Translations under genes and position numbers: made by a program
Notes under the pieces: generated by a model
The model's input: only the letters and a program-made list of their open reading frames with translations
Database searches by the model: none
Told to the model about the DNA's origin: nothing
Assembly (NCBI GenBank): GCA_964017235.1
Contig: OZ024934.1
Span: 78,210,706-78,274,705 of the forward strand
Reading direction: 5' to 3'
Length of the DNA stretch: 64,000 nucleotides
From: Sabellastarte sp. h YS-2021
Taxonomy: Eukaryota; Annelida; Polychaeta; Sabellida; Sabellidae
Shown here: in pieces, positions 1 through 8,283 of the stretch
How the letters are laid out: each line of letters starts with the position of its first letter
How positions within the stretch are numbered: position 1 is the first letter of the stretch

Positions 1-1101
1 ATGCCTTCCCATCGGTAGCCATTTTGGGTAACTCAGCCGTTCAACCAGATCCTTCACAATAATCTGTCAATCCTGAATCTTCACGCCTGGCTCCAAGAGC
101 CTCAGCTATCAAGGAGCAGGGTTTCTCTGAGGCAGTGGCAGCATGATATGAGGCTCCTCAGAGAGTCTTAACTAGATCAGTCTATGAGGCTAAATGGACC
201 ATTTTTACAAAGTGATGCCTCAGTAATCAGGTGGCCTTCAGGGCACCACCTATAAAGTCTATCGATGACTTCCTGCTGTACTTGTTCCAGGACAGGAAGT
301 TACAGCCAAATACCAATGATGGCTACAGGTCAGCCATTGCAGACAAACTGGGAAATTCACCCATTAATGTCAGCAAAGATGAGAATCTCACTCCTCTGTT
401 GGATAGCTTCCACAGAAACAAACCGAAGGGTTGGAGGGGCATCCCCTCTTGGAACCTTTCCCTGGTGCTTCACAAGCGGACAAAGGCTCCCTTTGAACCC
501 CTTAAGGACGCTTCCTAGAAACACTTGACTTTCAAAACCATCTTCCTCTTGGACTTGGGTTCAGGTAAATGTAGGAGTGAAATCCATGCTTGACTAAGTA
601 AGAACAAAGGTGTCTCTTTACCTCTCACCCAGCTTTCTGTCCAAGAACCAGCTGGCCAAGAAGGATCCAGACAGTCTGGCCCTGGTGGTAATTCCAGCCC
701 TGGCCCCAACTCTGGATAAGTCACTCAAAGGTGACTGGTCCCCAGTCAGAGCACAAGGCTATGATTTGGACAGGACCTCAGACCTTAGGCAGAACAAGGA
801 GCTGGTCTCCATCAAGAAAGGTTTCGAAAAGGATATCTCCCCCGCCACTATCTCCTCATGGATCGAGCAAACTGAGATCCTATGTTATGAGCTCTCTGAT
901 CAGGAGGCCCTCGCCTTACAACAGGTTAAAGTCCATGATATTAGGGCCTTTGCTACTTCTAAGGCATTCCAGTCTGGAATCAGCCTGCAACTGGAAGTCA
1001 CATAATACCTTCACACAGTTCTATCTGAAGGATGTGGCTTGGGCTGATTCAGAACTTTTTCATTTAGGGCCAGTGGTGACTGTTCAGCAGATCGACCAAT
1101 A
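1..1101 (+). pseudogene. tyrosine recombinase pseudogene (element A)
   Basis: Translation in shifting frames gives recombinase landmarks: FLLYLFQDRKLQP near 265-300, NLSLVLH near 450, VVIPALAPTLDKSL near 685-720, the HDIRAF version of the H-x-x-R box near 935, and FTQFYLKDVAWADSE near 1010-1050. Stops and frameshifts interrupt it: TAA near 170, TAG near 516, TGA near 592, and a frame change near 1000 where the catalytic CHW region is damaged. The final stop is TAG 1099-1101. It cannot make an active enzyme. Confidence 0.85.
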
Positions 1102-1448
1102 GCCCTCATGACTGGGGAGATTTGGATATATGTACATAGTGTATATATTTTTGCATATAAATTCACAAAAAAAAATAATAATAATAATAATAATAAAGTT
1201 TGACTTGCTTCCTTCGGGAGGTTTATTTTTCCCTCGGGGACTTAACTTATACCTCTCTTCCCCTATCTCAGAGCAGGTCTGTGAAAAAAGTCGGGGGCAA
1301 CTTCAGTGCTCTGCCGGTGACCGGGTCACCGGTAACCAACCTTTAGGACCTTCTGGAGTCCTGGTTGGGGGTCATTTGACCTTAAAATTTGAGTTCACTT
1401 CAAGTCCCTAGTAACTTACCTGCCTACCAAGCGATAGTTATTCAGCTA

Positions 1449-1537
1449 TTGTCCATTGGGTAGGATGTATTTACGCAATAAAATTGAAAATTTATTAAGT
1501 AAATTAAATTTTTATAAGTTAATATCCTACCCAGTCG
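1449..1537 (+). repeat. internal complementary region, element A
   Basis: TCCATTGGGTAGGATGTATT followed by ACGCAATAAAATTG and a T-rich tail is the reverse complement of a left end joined to a right end. This is the ICR of DIRS-1 elements, which is thought to template completion of the termini through a circular junction. Confidence 0.8.
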
Positions 1538-1577
1538 ACCCCGCTATCAGCTTACTGGGGTCTAAATAGGTGTAGAT

Positions 1578-1769
1578 GACAAAAAAAGATGCTATAATGT
1601 CACATCTAGACAGGAAGGAGGTACGATGCACCACCTAGCGAATGCACACCACATGACTGGTCCTTCCGGTCTGTCATTTGGCAGGGCTGGTCGCGACGAC
1701 CGTTATAACTATTGTCCATTGGGTAGGGTATTAACTTATAAAAATTTAATTTACTTATTAAATTTGCAA
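1578..1769 (+). repeat. right inverted terminal repeat, element A
   Basis: It starts at ACAAAAAAAGATGC and ends at TTATTAAATTTGCAA. It contains a decayed CRE-like site and GCACCACCTAGCGAATGC, which is inverted in left ITRs of the same subfamily. The outer edge matches the ICR. Confidence 0.8.
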
Positions 1770-2580
1770 TTTGTTCCCCATAAAGTTTTTCAGGAGGGTA
1801 TAGTTCTTTGTGGTACTTGATCCCTTTCTGTCCCTGGATACTTATATTGTAGAGCTGAAAGGGATATTCGCATTATTCGTTCTCCGCTCTGCATTTTCCA
1901 TATTCGACTTTCATCATGAGCAAACAAATATTCGGTATATGTATAATAATTGGGCATCAAAACGCAAAATAGCACAATTAAGTATGATTTTTGTCCAATA
2001 ACATAATAAATCATTAAAATTAAGGAAAATATACCTCGTTTACTTAAGTTTTTATGACAACTTTCATGCGGTTGTACCAACAACCGCATTTGGGTATTTC
2101 GGCAAAATAAATGGACAGTGCTAAAACACACCAAACGAATATTCGAAAATTTCCGACTTCCGGGATGCGGACATTCGACCACGATTTTTGTCTTCTCTTT
2201 CAGCTCTATTATATTGGTTGACCGTTTTTGCTTATGTTGCACCTTAGAATTCCCTTATAAAGGGGAGATTAAATGCTATAAAATTCCAATTAGAATTATA
2301 GTTCATTCATTAAAGCATATTTATGATGTCTGCTTAAGTCAATGTACATAATGATTGTAGTAAATTAGCAATTGATACACAAAAGAAGCGGAAATAATTA
2401 TTTAGTGTTGAAATCCAAAAAATAAAACCAAAATGACAAGATTTCAACTCATTTTTCATGTTTTGGACATTATTTAATGCAGAATACATGTAAAAGGTCT
2501 CCTTTTATTATGTTGAATGTATTTTTGTTCCAGCATCAAAAGAGAAAAATACATCAGGTAGTTTTCAATAAAAAATACAA
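1770..2580 (+). other. non-coding flank, copy 1 of duplicated segment
   Basis: AT-rich sequence with no convincing coding potential. Its short open frames (for example a 150-codon - strand frame at 1790-2242) have no recognisable domain and occur in the second copy because the DNA is duplicated. It is about 99% alike to 10647-11457 by eye. It ends at the target site of element B (AATACAATT). Confidence 0.7.
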
Positions 2581-2582
2581 TT

Positions 2583-2771
2583 TCATTGCGTTAATACATC
2601 TTACCTACCAGACGATAGCTATAGCCCGGCGCCAGCCGGTCCCGCCAAACGAAAGAAAAGACGTCCTGGGTTTCACCCCCGGCAGGACCGGTACACTACA
2701 CTCCACTCGCCAGGTGGCCTAGTTCCTGCTTCACTCGCCAGAGGGACGTGACGTCATAGCATCTTTTTCGT
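2583..2771 (+). repeat. left inverted terminal repeat, element B
   Basis: It begins TCATTGCGTTAATAC and is the reverse complement of 8563-8777 over most of its length, including CCAGGTGGCCTAGTTCC and GAGGGACGTGACGTC. The C in TCATTGCG is particular to this element and is also in its ICR. Confidence 0.9.
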
Positions 2772-2778
2772 TTGGCGC
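2749..2778 (+). promoter_or_regulatory. CRE-like and E2F-like pair in left ITR (B)
   Basis: TGACGTCA at 2749-2756 is a perfect CRE palindrome. TTTGGCGC at 2771-2778 fits the E2F consensus TTTSSCGC. The pair lies about 105 bp upstream of the gag ATG (2883). The same pair, with the same spacing (22 bases between motif starts), is in the left ITRs of C, D/G and I. It is probably promoter DNA; this is inferred from motif and position only. Confidence 0.5.
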
Positions 2779-2882
2779 GATATTCAAAGTTTGAATTCTG
2801 TAAACTCTTTTTATTTTGAGTATTTCTTAAGTTATATATTGTGTTTTGTGCTACGATTTGTCAGTTAGTTGGATAAACTACC

Positions 2883-4826
2883 ATGGCATCTCCAGGACAA
2901 AGGAAAGGAGCCTGCGGGCATATCATGGCTATTTTTGACCCTCATTCTCGTTGTGCCAGATGCAGAGATAAAGGGTTGGGCCAAGACCCGTGTGTTTTAA
3001 AGTTGCAGTGTGAATTGTGTGACAATTTAACCCCTGAGCAATTGCTCCAGCTTTCAACCCCTACGTACAAACTGCGGAAGGAGAAATCTAAAAGCAAAGA
3101 AGCCCTTGTGGATCCGTCCACTGTCTCTATCGTGTCGCAGGTGGAATCTCAGGAAGTTGCTTCAACTTCTCCACCCCATGTTGCTGAGCAAGATCTCTCT
3201 TTACCTCCACCTATGTTCCGCCAAGAGTTAAAAGAGTTGGACGAAAAGTGGTCAGTACGTATGGCCCATCTGGAAGCACTCATTACTTTGGGGCAGCGTC
3301 CTTCACCTCAACCTTCCTTCTCACCGGTCAAGGCACCGGTACCGCATCAAGCTCCCGCGGGAGCTCTCTCTCAGGCACCTTTTCTCTTATCATCTGTCCC
3401 TTCCGGCCAAGCCGGCCCGGCTTCTGGCCCGGATAGGATAAAACCTAGTGCCACTGTCACTACCAGCTCAATAGCTAGGACGTCTCCTCTAGAAGGCCTT
3501 TATTCTGAACAGGACCCGGAACCGGTATTCTCTCAACAGAGTTCTTCCGGCCCGGTGGCCTCTGCGTTTCCTCAACCTCCTCCGCAATCCAGCTTGTTCA
3601 AGTCAGCTCCGGAGCACTTTGAGGAAGGTGAGGTATCTGACCAAGAAGACGTCACTGACCATCCTGATCAAGAATCTCCGGACTTGGATAAGACATTGAG
3701 CGAAGATCAAAACTACAGAGAGACTGTTAGGGGAGTACGTGCATTCATGGGCTGGTCACATATCCCAGATCTTGAATATACACCAAGTTCCAGGTCAGAC
3801 AATCCCTGGATTGGCCACCGGGCACAACCTGTAGGCAAGGTCTCTATCGACTTACCACCAGAGGACTGGCTTTGTAAAAAACTTGAAAATTTAAACCTCG
3901 TCCTCATAGAAGGGTACCCGTCCAAGTCTACGGAACCGGGTGGACTTCATGTTGATTAGTATCTCCGCCCTCCCAAGTCTCAGGCAAGGTGGTACGGGAT
4001 TCATCCCGCTGAAAATAAAGACATCACTAGGCCGGGCAAATATGTAACTACTTGGCCCAATGACGCTGCGAAGTTGAACAGTTCCTTTGCCCGAATTGGT
4101 AAACCTGCTCTTGCTTCATCCCAACCCACCTCCCGCCCTATTGCTCAGGATACGCTCCGGAAGTGGGAGAAAGCAGCAAAAGAGACCAGTTATATTTGTA
4201 ACCAGTCCGCTGGTTTCAATAGGTGCATCACCAAAATACAAGACTCTGTACAAGAACAGTTACAAATTCTTCAGACAGAGTTGGGAAAAGGAAAATCTTC
4301 CACGAAAGCTCAGGGTGCACTTGATGAGTTACATTTCCTGTCTGCATTCAATCAAAATGTGAGTTTCGCGGTTGGCAGATCCCTCCAACACCTCTCAGAT
4401 TTTACTTTTATACAAATGGCTAATTTAACTCTGGTCAGGAGGGATTCTTATCTTGAGCACCTGAAAGCTGGCGTCAAGCCAGATACCTTTTCCTCCCTCA
4501 GGAACTGTCCTCTACAGACCAAGGCTTTGTTTCCGGACGACATTATCCGGAGGGCGGAAGATGAAATAGCAGCATTTGAGTCACACAAGCGTACCAACCA
4601 GCCCGGTCCGGGCCGTGGTGGGTTCGCCGGTACTCAAAAGAAGCAACACCGTTACCAGCCATATTCAACATGGAAACAGGAGGATTCTGGAAACTCCGGG
4701 GCTCCCGGCAAAGAGATGCCTGCATGGAAGACATTTGGCAATCGCGGGAGAGCCCGTGGCAGAGGCAGGGGAGGTCAACCCGGTCGCGGTTCGCGCCCTG
4801 CCAAGGATGCTAAGGCGTATAAATGA
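2883..4826 (+). pseudogene. gag-like protein with one nonsense codon (element B)
   Basis: 648 codons. The N-terminus has a conserved Cys/His cluster: C11-G-H13, H21, C24, C27, C37, C43, C46. A Ser/Pro-rich linker follows. The conserved core has YRETVRGVRAFMGW near 3715-3755, then DDW/EDWLCKK and EGYP. A helical segment with RKWEKAAKE and GFNRC comes next, and the end is RG-rich (RGRARGRGRGG, near 4740-4785). The start ATG 2883 is followed by ASPGQRKG, as in every other copy. TAG at 3957-3959 (codon 359) replaces a Gln found in element F; the frame is otherwise open. The protein probably packages element RNA. It stops at UGA 4824-4826, which has an unusual downstream context (next entry). Confidence 0.85.
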
Positions 4827-7143
4827 CAATCACTGCAAAGTTCCTCCGGAAGTAACATCCTGTCCGGAGTTTGGTGTTGTGGATGTAACAAAGACAAGTC
4901 TTCCTGTTCTTGTGAAAGACTCTGTAAATTGTCACAATGTTGCTCATCATGTACTTTCTGTAAAAAACATCAGGCAGCCGCAAAAGAAAGGCATAAGTCC
5001 AATCTTAAACTCACAAAATACAATAAAGTATGTGAAAAGTGCTTCTTTTGTAAATCACTGTGTCTTTGCCCCAAGTGTGTCAAATGTCCTCAGTGTTGCA
5101 AATGTCCAATCAGTAGGGGGACGCCTACAAAATTTTTGGAAAATATGGGCTCTCAAGGGTGCAAACCCGAAGGTAGTATCCATCTTGAAAGAGGGCTATG
5201 TGCTTCCCTTCAAGGTCAGGCCTCCCTTAATAAGGGAACCCCTGATAGTAAGCGGCTATGCAAACCCCACCAGAGACTCCCACTTACAAGAAGCAGTGCA
5301 AGCTCTGATCAAGAAAAAGGCAGTAGAGAGGGTCAGGGTTCGAACCTCACTAGCCTTTTTCAACAGATTGTTCATTGTCCCAAAGCCGAACCAAAAGTGG
5401 CGGCCAATCTTGGATCTCAGTACTCTAAATCAGTTTTTATGCGTAAAAACATTCAAAATGGAGACTCCAGAGACAATCCGGACCTCTCTACAACAAGGGG
5501 AGTGGGTGTCATCGATAGATTTCAGCGACGCCTACTTCCACATTCCAATCCACTTCACATCCCGAAAATTCCTCAGGTTCCACTTCCAGAACCAGTCGTA
5601 CCAGTTTCGGGCTCTTCCCTTTGGCCTTTCAACAGCTCCCATGGAGTTCACTGCTGTGGTCAAAGAGGTCAAGTTAATGGCTCAGTCACAGGGTATAAGA
5701 ATCCACCAGTACCTAGACGACTGGTTGATTCGAGCCCCTACCAAAGAATCTTGCCACCAGGGAACCCAGTCCCTCCTAGCCCTTTGCCAGGAGTTGGGCT
5801 GGATGGTAAACATGCAAAAATCAGAACTGGAACCCCAACAAATCTTCGATTTTGTAGGCTACCAGTACGACCTGCTCAACGGACTGGTCAGACCTACTCA
5901 AAACCGTTGGGAAGCCCTTCAACAAAAAATAACAGGGCTATTACAGAGGAGATCTTGCCGAGTGAGAACCTTCATGTCTCTTATAGGTCTACTCACTGCG
6001 ACAGAGAAACAGGTGCCCCTAGGCAGACTGCACATGAGACCTATTCAGTGGCACCTCAAGAAACACTGGAGAGTCCCGGAATCTCTGGAAAAGGAGATCC
6101 CAATTCCGAGGTCTCTCCATCAGCACCTGCAGTGGTGGACCCAGGAGAAAAATGTCCTAAAGGGTCAACCCTTACACCCCCTACAACACGCGATACAAAT
6201 CTTTACAGACGCCTCAAAAGAAGGCTGGGGTGCTCACTTAGGCGACTTCACAGCAAGCGGTACTTGGTCAGTGCCCGAAAGCAAGTTGCACATAAACTTC
6301 TTAGAGCTAAAAGCCGTGTTGTTAGCACTAAAAAGATTCCAACAATTAGTGCAAGGAAAGGTCGTCCTGATTGCCACAGACAACACCACAGTTGTGGCAT
6401 ACATCAACAAGGAGGGAGGTATGAGGTCAGGTTCACTTTGTGCCCTTCTTTGGCGGCTCCTATGTTGGTGCAATCTCAGACAAACAGTACTGAAGGCCAG
6501 ACATATTCCGGGCCGTCTGAATGTAATTGCAGACAAGTTGTCTCGCCAGGGACAGGTCATTCAGACAGAGTGGTCCCTCCATCAGGAGATCTTCGACACC
6601 CTTTGTCGAACTTGGCATTATCCCCAAGTGGACATGTTTGCAACAAGGTACAACTGCAAACTAGTCCGGTTTGTGTCCCCAATTCCAGACCCAAAGGCCT
6701 GGTCAGTGGACGCTCTGACGCTGTCCTGGGAAAACCTGGACATGTACCTCTTCCCCCCAGTGTCTCTGATGGGGAAGGTGGTCAGCAAGCTGTCAGACCA
6801 TTGGTATCACAGAGCAATCCTGATTGCTCCGGGATGGCCAAACATGCCTTGGTTTTGGGACCTAGTGGAGCTGTCGGCCATGGTTCCTCTTTGTCTTCCA
6901 CACCATCCAGATCTAGTGACCCAACCTTTCAACAAGGCACGTCACAGGGATCTGACAAGCCTAAATCTCCATGCCTGGCTCCTAGAGCCCAGACCATCAA
7001 GGAGCAAGGGTTCTCTAGCCCAGTGGCGGCAAGAATTGAGGCGCCTCAAAGACATTCAACCAGAGCAGTCTACGAAGCAAAGTGGGCCCTTTTTGTTAGA
7101 TGGTGCGAAACAAGTCAGGTGGACTTCAGGAACCCATCTATAA
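4576..7143 (+). CDS. reverse transcriptase / RNase H polyprotein (element B)
   Basis: This frame is +1 to gag and is open for about 250 bases before the gag stop, so it is probably reached by +1 frameshifting rather than by its own ATG; the true N-terminus is unknown. Conserved INDNHC lies across the gag stop. The RT core spans about 5240-5900, with RPILDLSTLN, FSDAYFHIPI, LPFGLSTAPMEF and the catalytic QYLDDW (YxDD, about 5710-5721). RNase H spans about 6190-6560, with FTDAS (about 6202), LELKAV, ATDNTTVVAYI and HIPGRLNVIADKLSR. A C-terminal region with VDMFATRYN, VDALTLSW, LFPPVSL and APGWPNMPWFWDL sits where other DIRS elements carry a Dam-like methyltransferase. No stop interrupts it. Confidence 0.9.
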   Translation: MSHTSVPTSPVRAVVGSPVLKRSNTVTSHIQHGNRRILETPGLPAKRCLHGRHLAIAGEPVAEAGEVNPVAVRALPRMLRRINDNHCKVPPEVTSCPEFGVVDVTKTSLPVLVKDSVNCHNVAHHVLSVKNIRQPQKKGISPILNSQNTIKYVKSASFVNHCVFAPSVSNVLSVANVQSVGGRLQNFWKIWALKGANPKVVSILKEGYVLPFKVRPPLIREPLIVSGYANPTRDSHLQEAVQALIKKKAVERVRVRTSLAFFNRLFIVPKPNQKWRPILDLSTLNQFLCVKTFKMETPETIRTSLQQGEWVSSIDFSDAYFHIPIHFTSRKFLRFHFQNQSYQFRALPFGLSTAPMEFTAVVKEVKLMAQSQGIRIHQYLDDWLIRAPTKESCHQGTQSLLALCQELGWMVNMQKSELEPQQIFDFVGYQYDLLNGLVRPTQNRWEALQQKITGLLQRRSCRVRTFMSLIGLLTATEKQVPLGRLHMRPIQWHLKKHWRVPESLEKEIPIPRSLHQHLQWWTQEKNVLKGQPLHPLQHAIQIFTDASKEGWGAHLGDFTASGTWSVPESKLHINFLELKAVLLALKRFQQLVQGKVVLIATDNTTVVAYINKEGGMRSGSLCALLWRLLCWCNLRQTVLKARHIPGRLNVIADKLSRQGQVIQTEWSLHQEIFDTLCRTWHYPQVDMFATRYNCKLVRFVSPIPDPKAWSVDALTLSWENLDMYLFPPVSLMGKVVSKLSDHWYHRAILIAPGWPNMPWFWDLVELSAMVPLCLPHHPDLVTQPFNKARHRDLTSLNLHAWLLEPRPSRSKGSLAQWRQELRRLKDIQPEQSTKQSGPFLLDGAKQVRWTSGTHL
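4824..4832 (+). promoter_or_regulatory. gag stop with readthrough-type context, UGA-CAA-UCA (B)
   Basis: The gag stop is followed by CAATCA, which fits the CARYYA hexamer that promotes stop-codon readthrough. The downstream codons stay in the gag frame without a stop to 8045. The same block ATAAATGACAATYAYTG-like sequence is in every copy that retains this region. Readthrough is an inference. Confidence 0.6.
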
Positions 7144-8045
7144 AACAAATAGCAGATTTCCTCCTGCATCTTTTCCAGGAGAAGAATCTCCAGCCCAGCA
7201 CTATTGATGGTTACAGGTCAGCCATTGCAGACAAACTGGGAAATGCCTCGGTTAATGTTGGCAAGGATGACAATTTGACTAGACTGTTAGACAGTTTTCA
7301 CAGAGATAGACCCAAAGGGCGCCGGGGGGTTCCTGCTTGGAACCTCTCCCTGGTTTTACACCAGCTTACAAAGGCGCCTTTTGAACCACTCAGAAAGGCT
7401 TCTCTGAAGCACCTTACTTTCAAAACTGTTTTTCTCCTAGCCCTGGCTTCGGGAAAACGCAGGAGTGAGATTCACGCTTGGTTAAACAAAAATATCAGAC
7501 ACCAAGCTGACTGGTCCAAAGTTTCCCTCTACCCTTCACCAAGCTTCTTGGCGAAAAATCACTTGGCAAAAGAGGGACCAGAGTGCGTGGCCCCGGTGGT
7601 CATCCCGGCTTTAGCCCCCATTCTGGATAAGTCGTTGAAAGAAGACAGATCCCTTTGCCCCGTTAGGGCTCTTCGCTACTACCTGGACAAAACCCAGGAC
7701 CTAAGGACGGGAAAGGAGTTAGTTTTTGTTTCTTTCAAACATGGTTTTAACAAGGACATCTCTCCTGCCACTATCTCATCCTGGATCAAACAAACAGTAG
7801 TGTTGTGTTATGATCTTTCTGACCAAGATACCTTGACCTTACATCAGGTTAAGGCCCATGATGTTAGGGCATTTGCGGCCTCCAAAGCCTTTCAAGGTGG
7901 CATATCTCTGGACCAGATTCTAGCAGCATGCCACTGGAAGTCCCACAACACCTTTACACAATTTTACCTTAAGGATGTTGCCTGGGCCGATAAGGAGCTT
8001 TTTCACTTGGGTCCTGTGGTGGCTGCCCAGCAGATCCACCACTAG
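4827..8045 (+). CDS. Cys-rich module plus tyrosine recombinase, gag-frame extension (element B)
   Basis: This is the frame that continues gag after UGA 4824. It is open for 1,072 codons. The first part (about 4860-5115) is very rich in Cys (WCCGC, SCSCERLCKL, QCCSSCTFC, CEKCFFCKSLCLCPKC, KCPQCCKCP) and may bind metal. From about 5115 to 7000 it overlaps RT/RNase H in another frame; no domain is recognised there. The recombinase begins near 7030 and has Arg in GKRRSEIHAW (about 7455-7480), H-x-x-R in HDVRAF (7857-7868), CHWKSHNTF and the presumed nucleophile Tyr in FTQFYL (7965-7967). The enzyme is expected to insert a circular DNA copy. Translation could instead start at an internal codon. 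Confidence 0.8.
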   Translation, partial: QSLQSSSGSNILSGVWCCGCNKDKSSCSCERLCKLSQCCSSCTFCKKHQAAAKERHKSNLKLTKYNKVCEKCFFCKSLCLCPKCVKCPQCCKCPISRGTPTKFLENMGSQGCKPEGSIHLERGLCASLQGQASLNKGTPDSKRLCKPHQRLPLTRSSASSDQEKGSREGQGSNLTSLFQQIVHCPKAEPKVAANLGSQYSKSVFMRKNIQNGDSRDNPDLSTTRGVGVIDRFQRRLLPHSNPLHIPKIPQVPLPEPVVPVSGSSLWPFNSSHGVHCCGQRGQVNGSVTGYKNPPVPRRLVDSSPYQRILPPGNPVPPSPLPGVGLDGKHAKIRTGTPTNLRFCRLPVRPAQRTGQTYSKPLGSPSTKNNRAITEEILPSENLHVSYRSTHCDRETGAPRQTAHETYSVAPQETLESPGISGKGDPNSEVSPSAPAVVDPGEKCPKGSTLTPPTTRDTNLYRRLKRRLGCSLRRLHSKRYLVSARKQVAHKLLRAKSRVVSTKKIPTISARKGRPDCHRQHHSCGIHQQGGRYEVRFTLCPSLAAPMLVQSQTNSTEGQTYSGPSECNCRQVVSPGTGHSDRVVPPSGDLRHPLSNLALSPSGHVCNKVQLQTSPVCVPNSRPKGLVSGRSDAVLGKPGHVPLPPSVSDGEGGQQAVRPLVSQSNPDCSGMAKHALVLGPSGAVGHGSSLSSTPSRSSDPTFQQGTSQGSDKPKSPCLAPRAQTIKEQGFSSPVAARIEAPQRHSTRAVYEAKWALFVRWCETSQVDFRNPSIKQIADFLLHLFQEKNLQPSTIDGYRSAIADKLGNASVNVGKDDNLTRLLDSFHRDRPKGRRGVPAWNLSLVLHQLTKAPFEPLRKASLKHLTFKTVFLLALASGKRRSEIHAWLNKNIRHQADWSKVSLYPSPSFLAKNHLAKEGPECVAPVVIPALAPILDKSLKEDRSLCPVRALRYYLDKTQDLRTGKELVFVSFKHGFNKDISPATISSWIKQTVVLCYDLSDQDTLTLHQVKAHDVRAFAASKAFQGGISLDQILAACHWKSHNTFTQFYLKDVAWADKELFHLGPVVAAQQIHH

Positions 8046-8256
8046 TCCCCTAAGCTTCTTTGTATATAATTATATATAGTGTACATACTAGTTAGTTTTA
8101 GGTGTAGGCTCACCTTTAGCCTAGGCCTTGGCTTCTCAAAGTCGTTTACTTCAGAATAATCCTCTGGGTATAGGACTTTCCCCACTCTTCCAGGTTAACC
8201 GTGGGAATCATTGCCTTGAACTCTTACTCTCTTCCTCCCCTCAGAGCAGTCAAAAA

Positions 8257-8283
8257 GGGGGGGGGGGGGGGGGGGGGGGGGGG
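8257..8283 (+). repeat. poly(G) tract after YR (element B)
   Basis: 27 consecutive G after CTCAGAGCAGTCAAAAA. A G run in this place, after the conserved CTCAGAGCAG, recurs in C, E, F, G, H, J and K. Confidence 0.9.

Larger units (their letters stand above)
1..1769 (+). mobile_element. DIRS-like element A, 3' part only
   Basis: The window opens inside this element. It holds the end of the post-RNase H region, a broken tyrosine recombinase, an internal complementary region and the right inverted terminal repeat. It belongs to the subfamily whose ends contain TCCATTGG or CCAATGGA next to the terminal T-rich stretch, like C, D/G, H and I/J. The boundary at 1769 is inferred from the terminal motif AAATTTGCAA, which ends the right ITR of other copies. 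A second copy of positions 638-1769 lies at 9510-10646. Confidence 0.85.

Noticed and set aside
1790..2242. 150-codon minus-strand open frame (also at 10667-11119)
   Set aside because: AT-rich, no domain recognised; it appears twice only because the DNA is duplicated.
4823..4855. Stop-restart ATG (AAATGA) as the RT start
   Set aside because: The ATG frame ends after 5-10 codons in every copy and is not the RT frame.
6234..6560. Minus-strand open frames opposite RNase H (for example 6234-6560, 38715-38969, 59123-59602)
   Set aside because: Shadows of the coding strand; the same antisense peptide recurs wherever RNase H is present.
2883..8045. LTR retrotransposon or retrovirus
   Set aside because: No LTRs, protease or DDE integrase; tyrosine recombinase, inverted repeats and an ICR are present instead.
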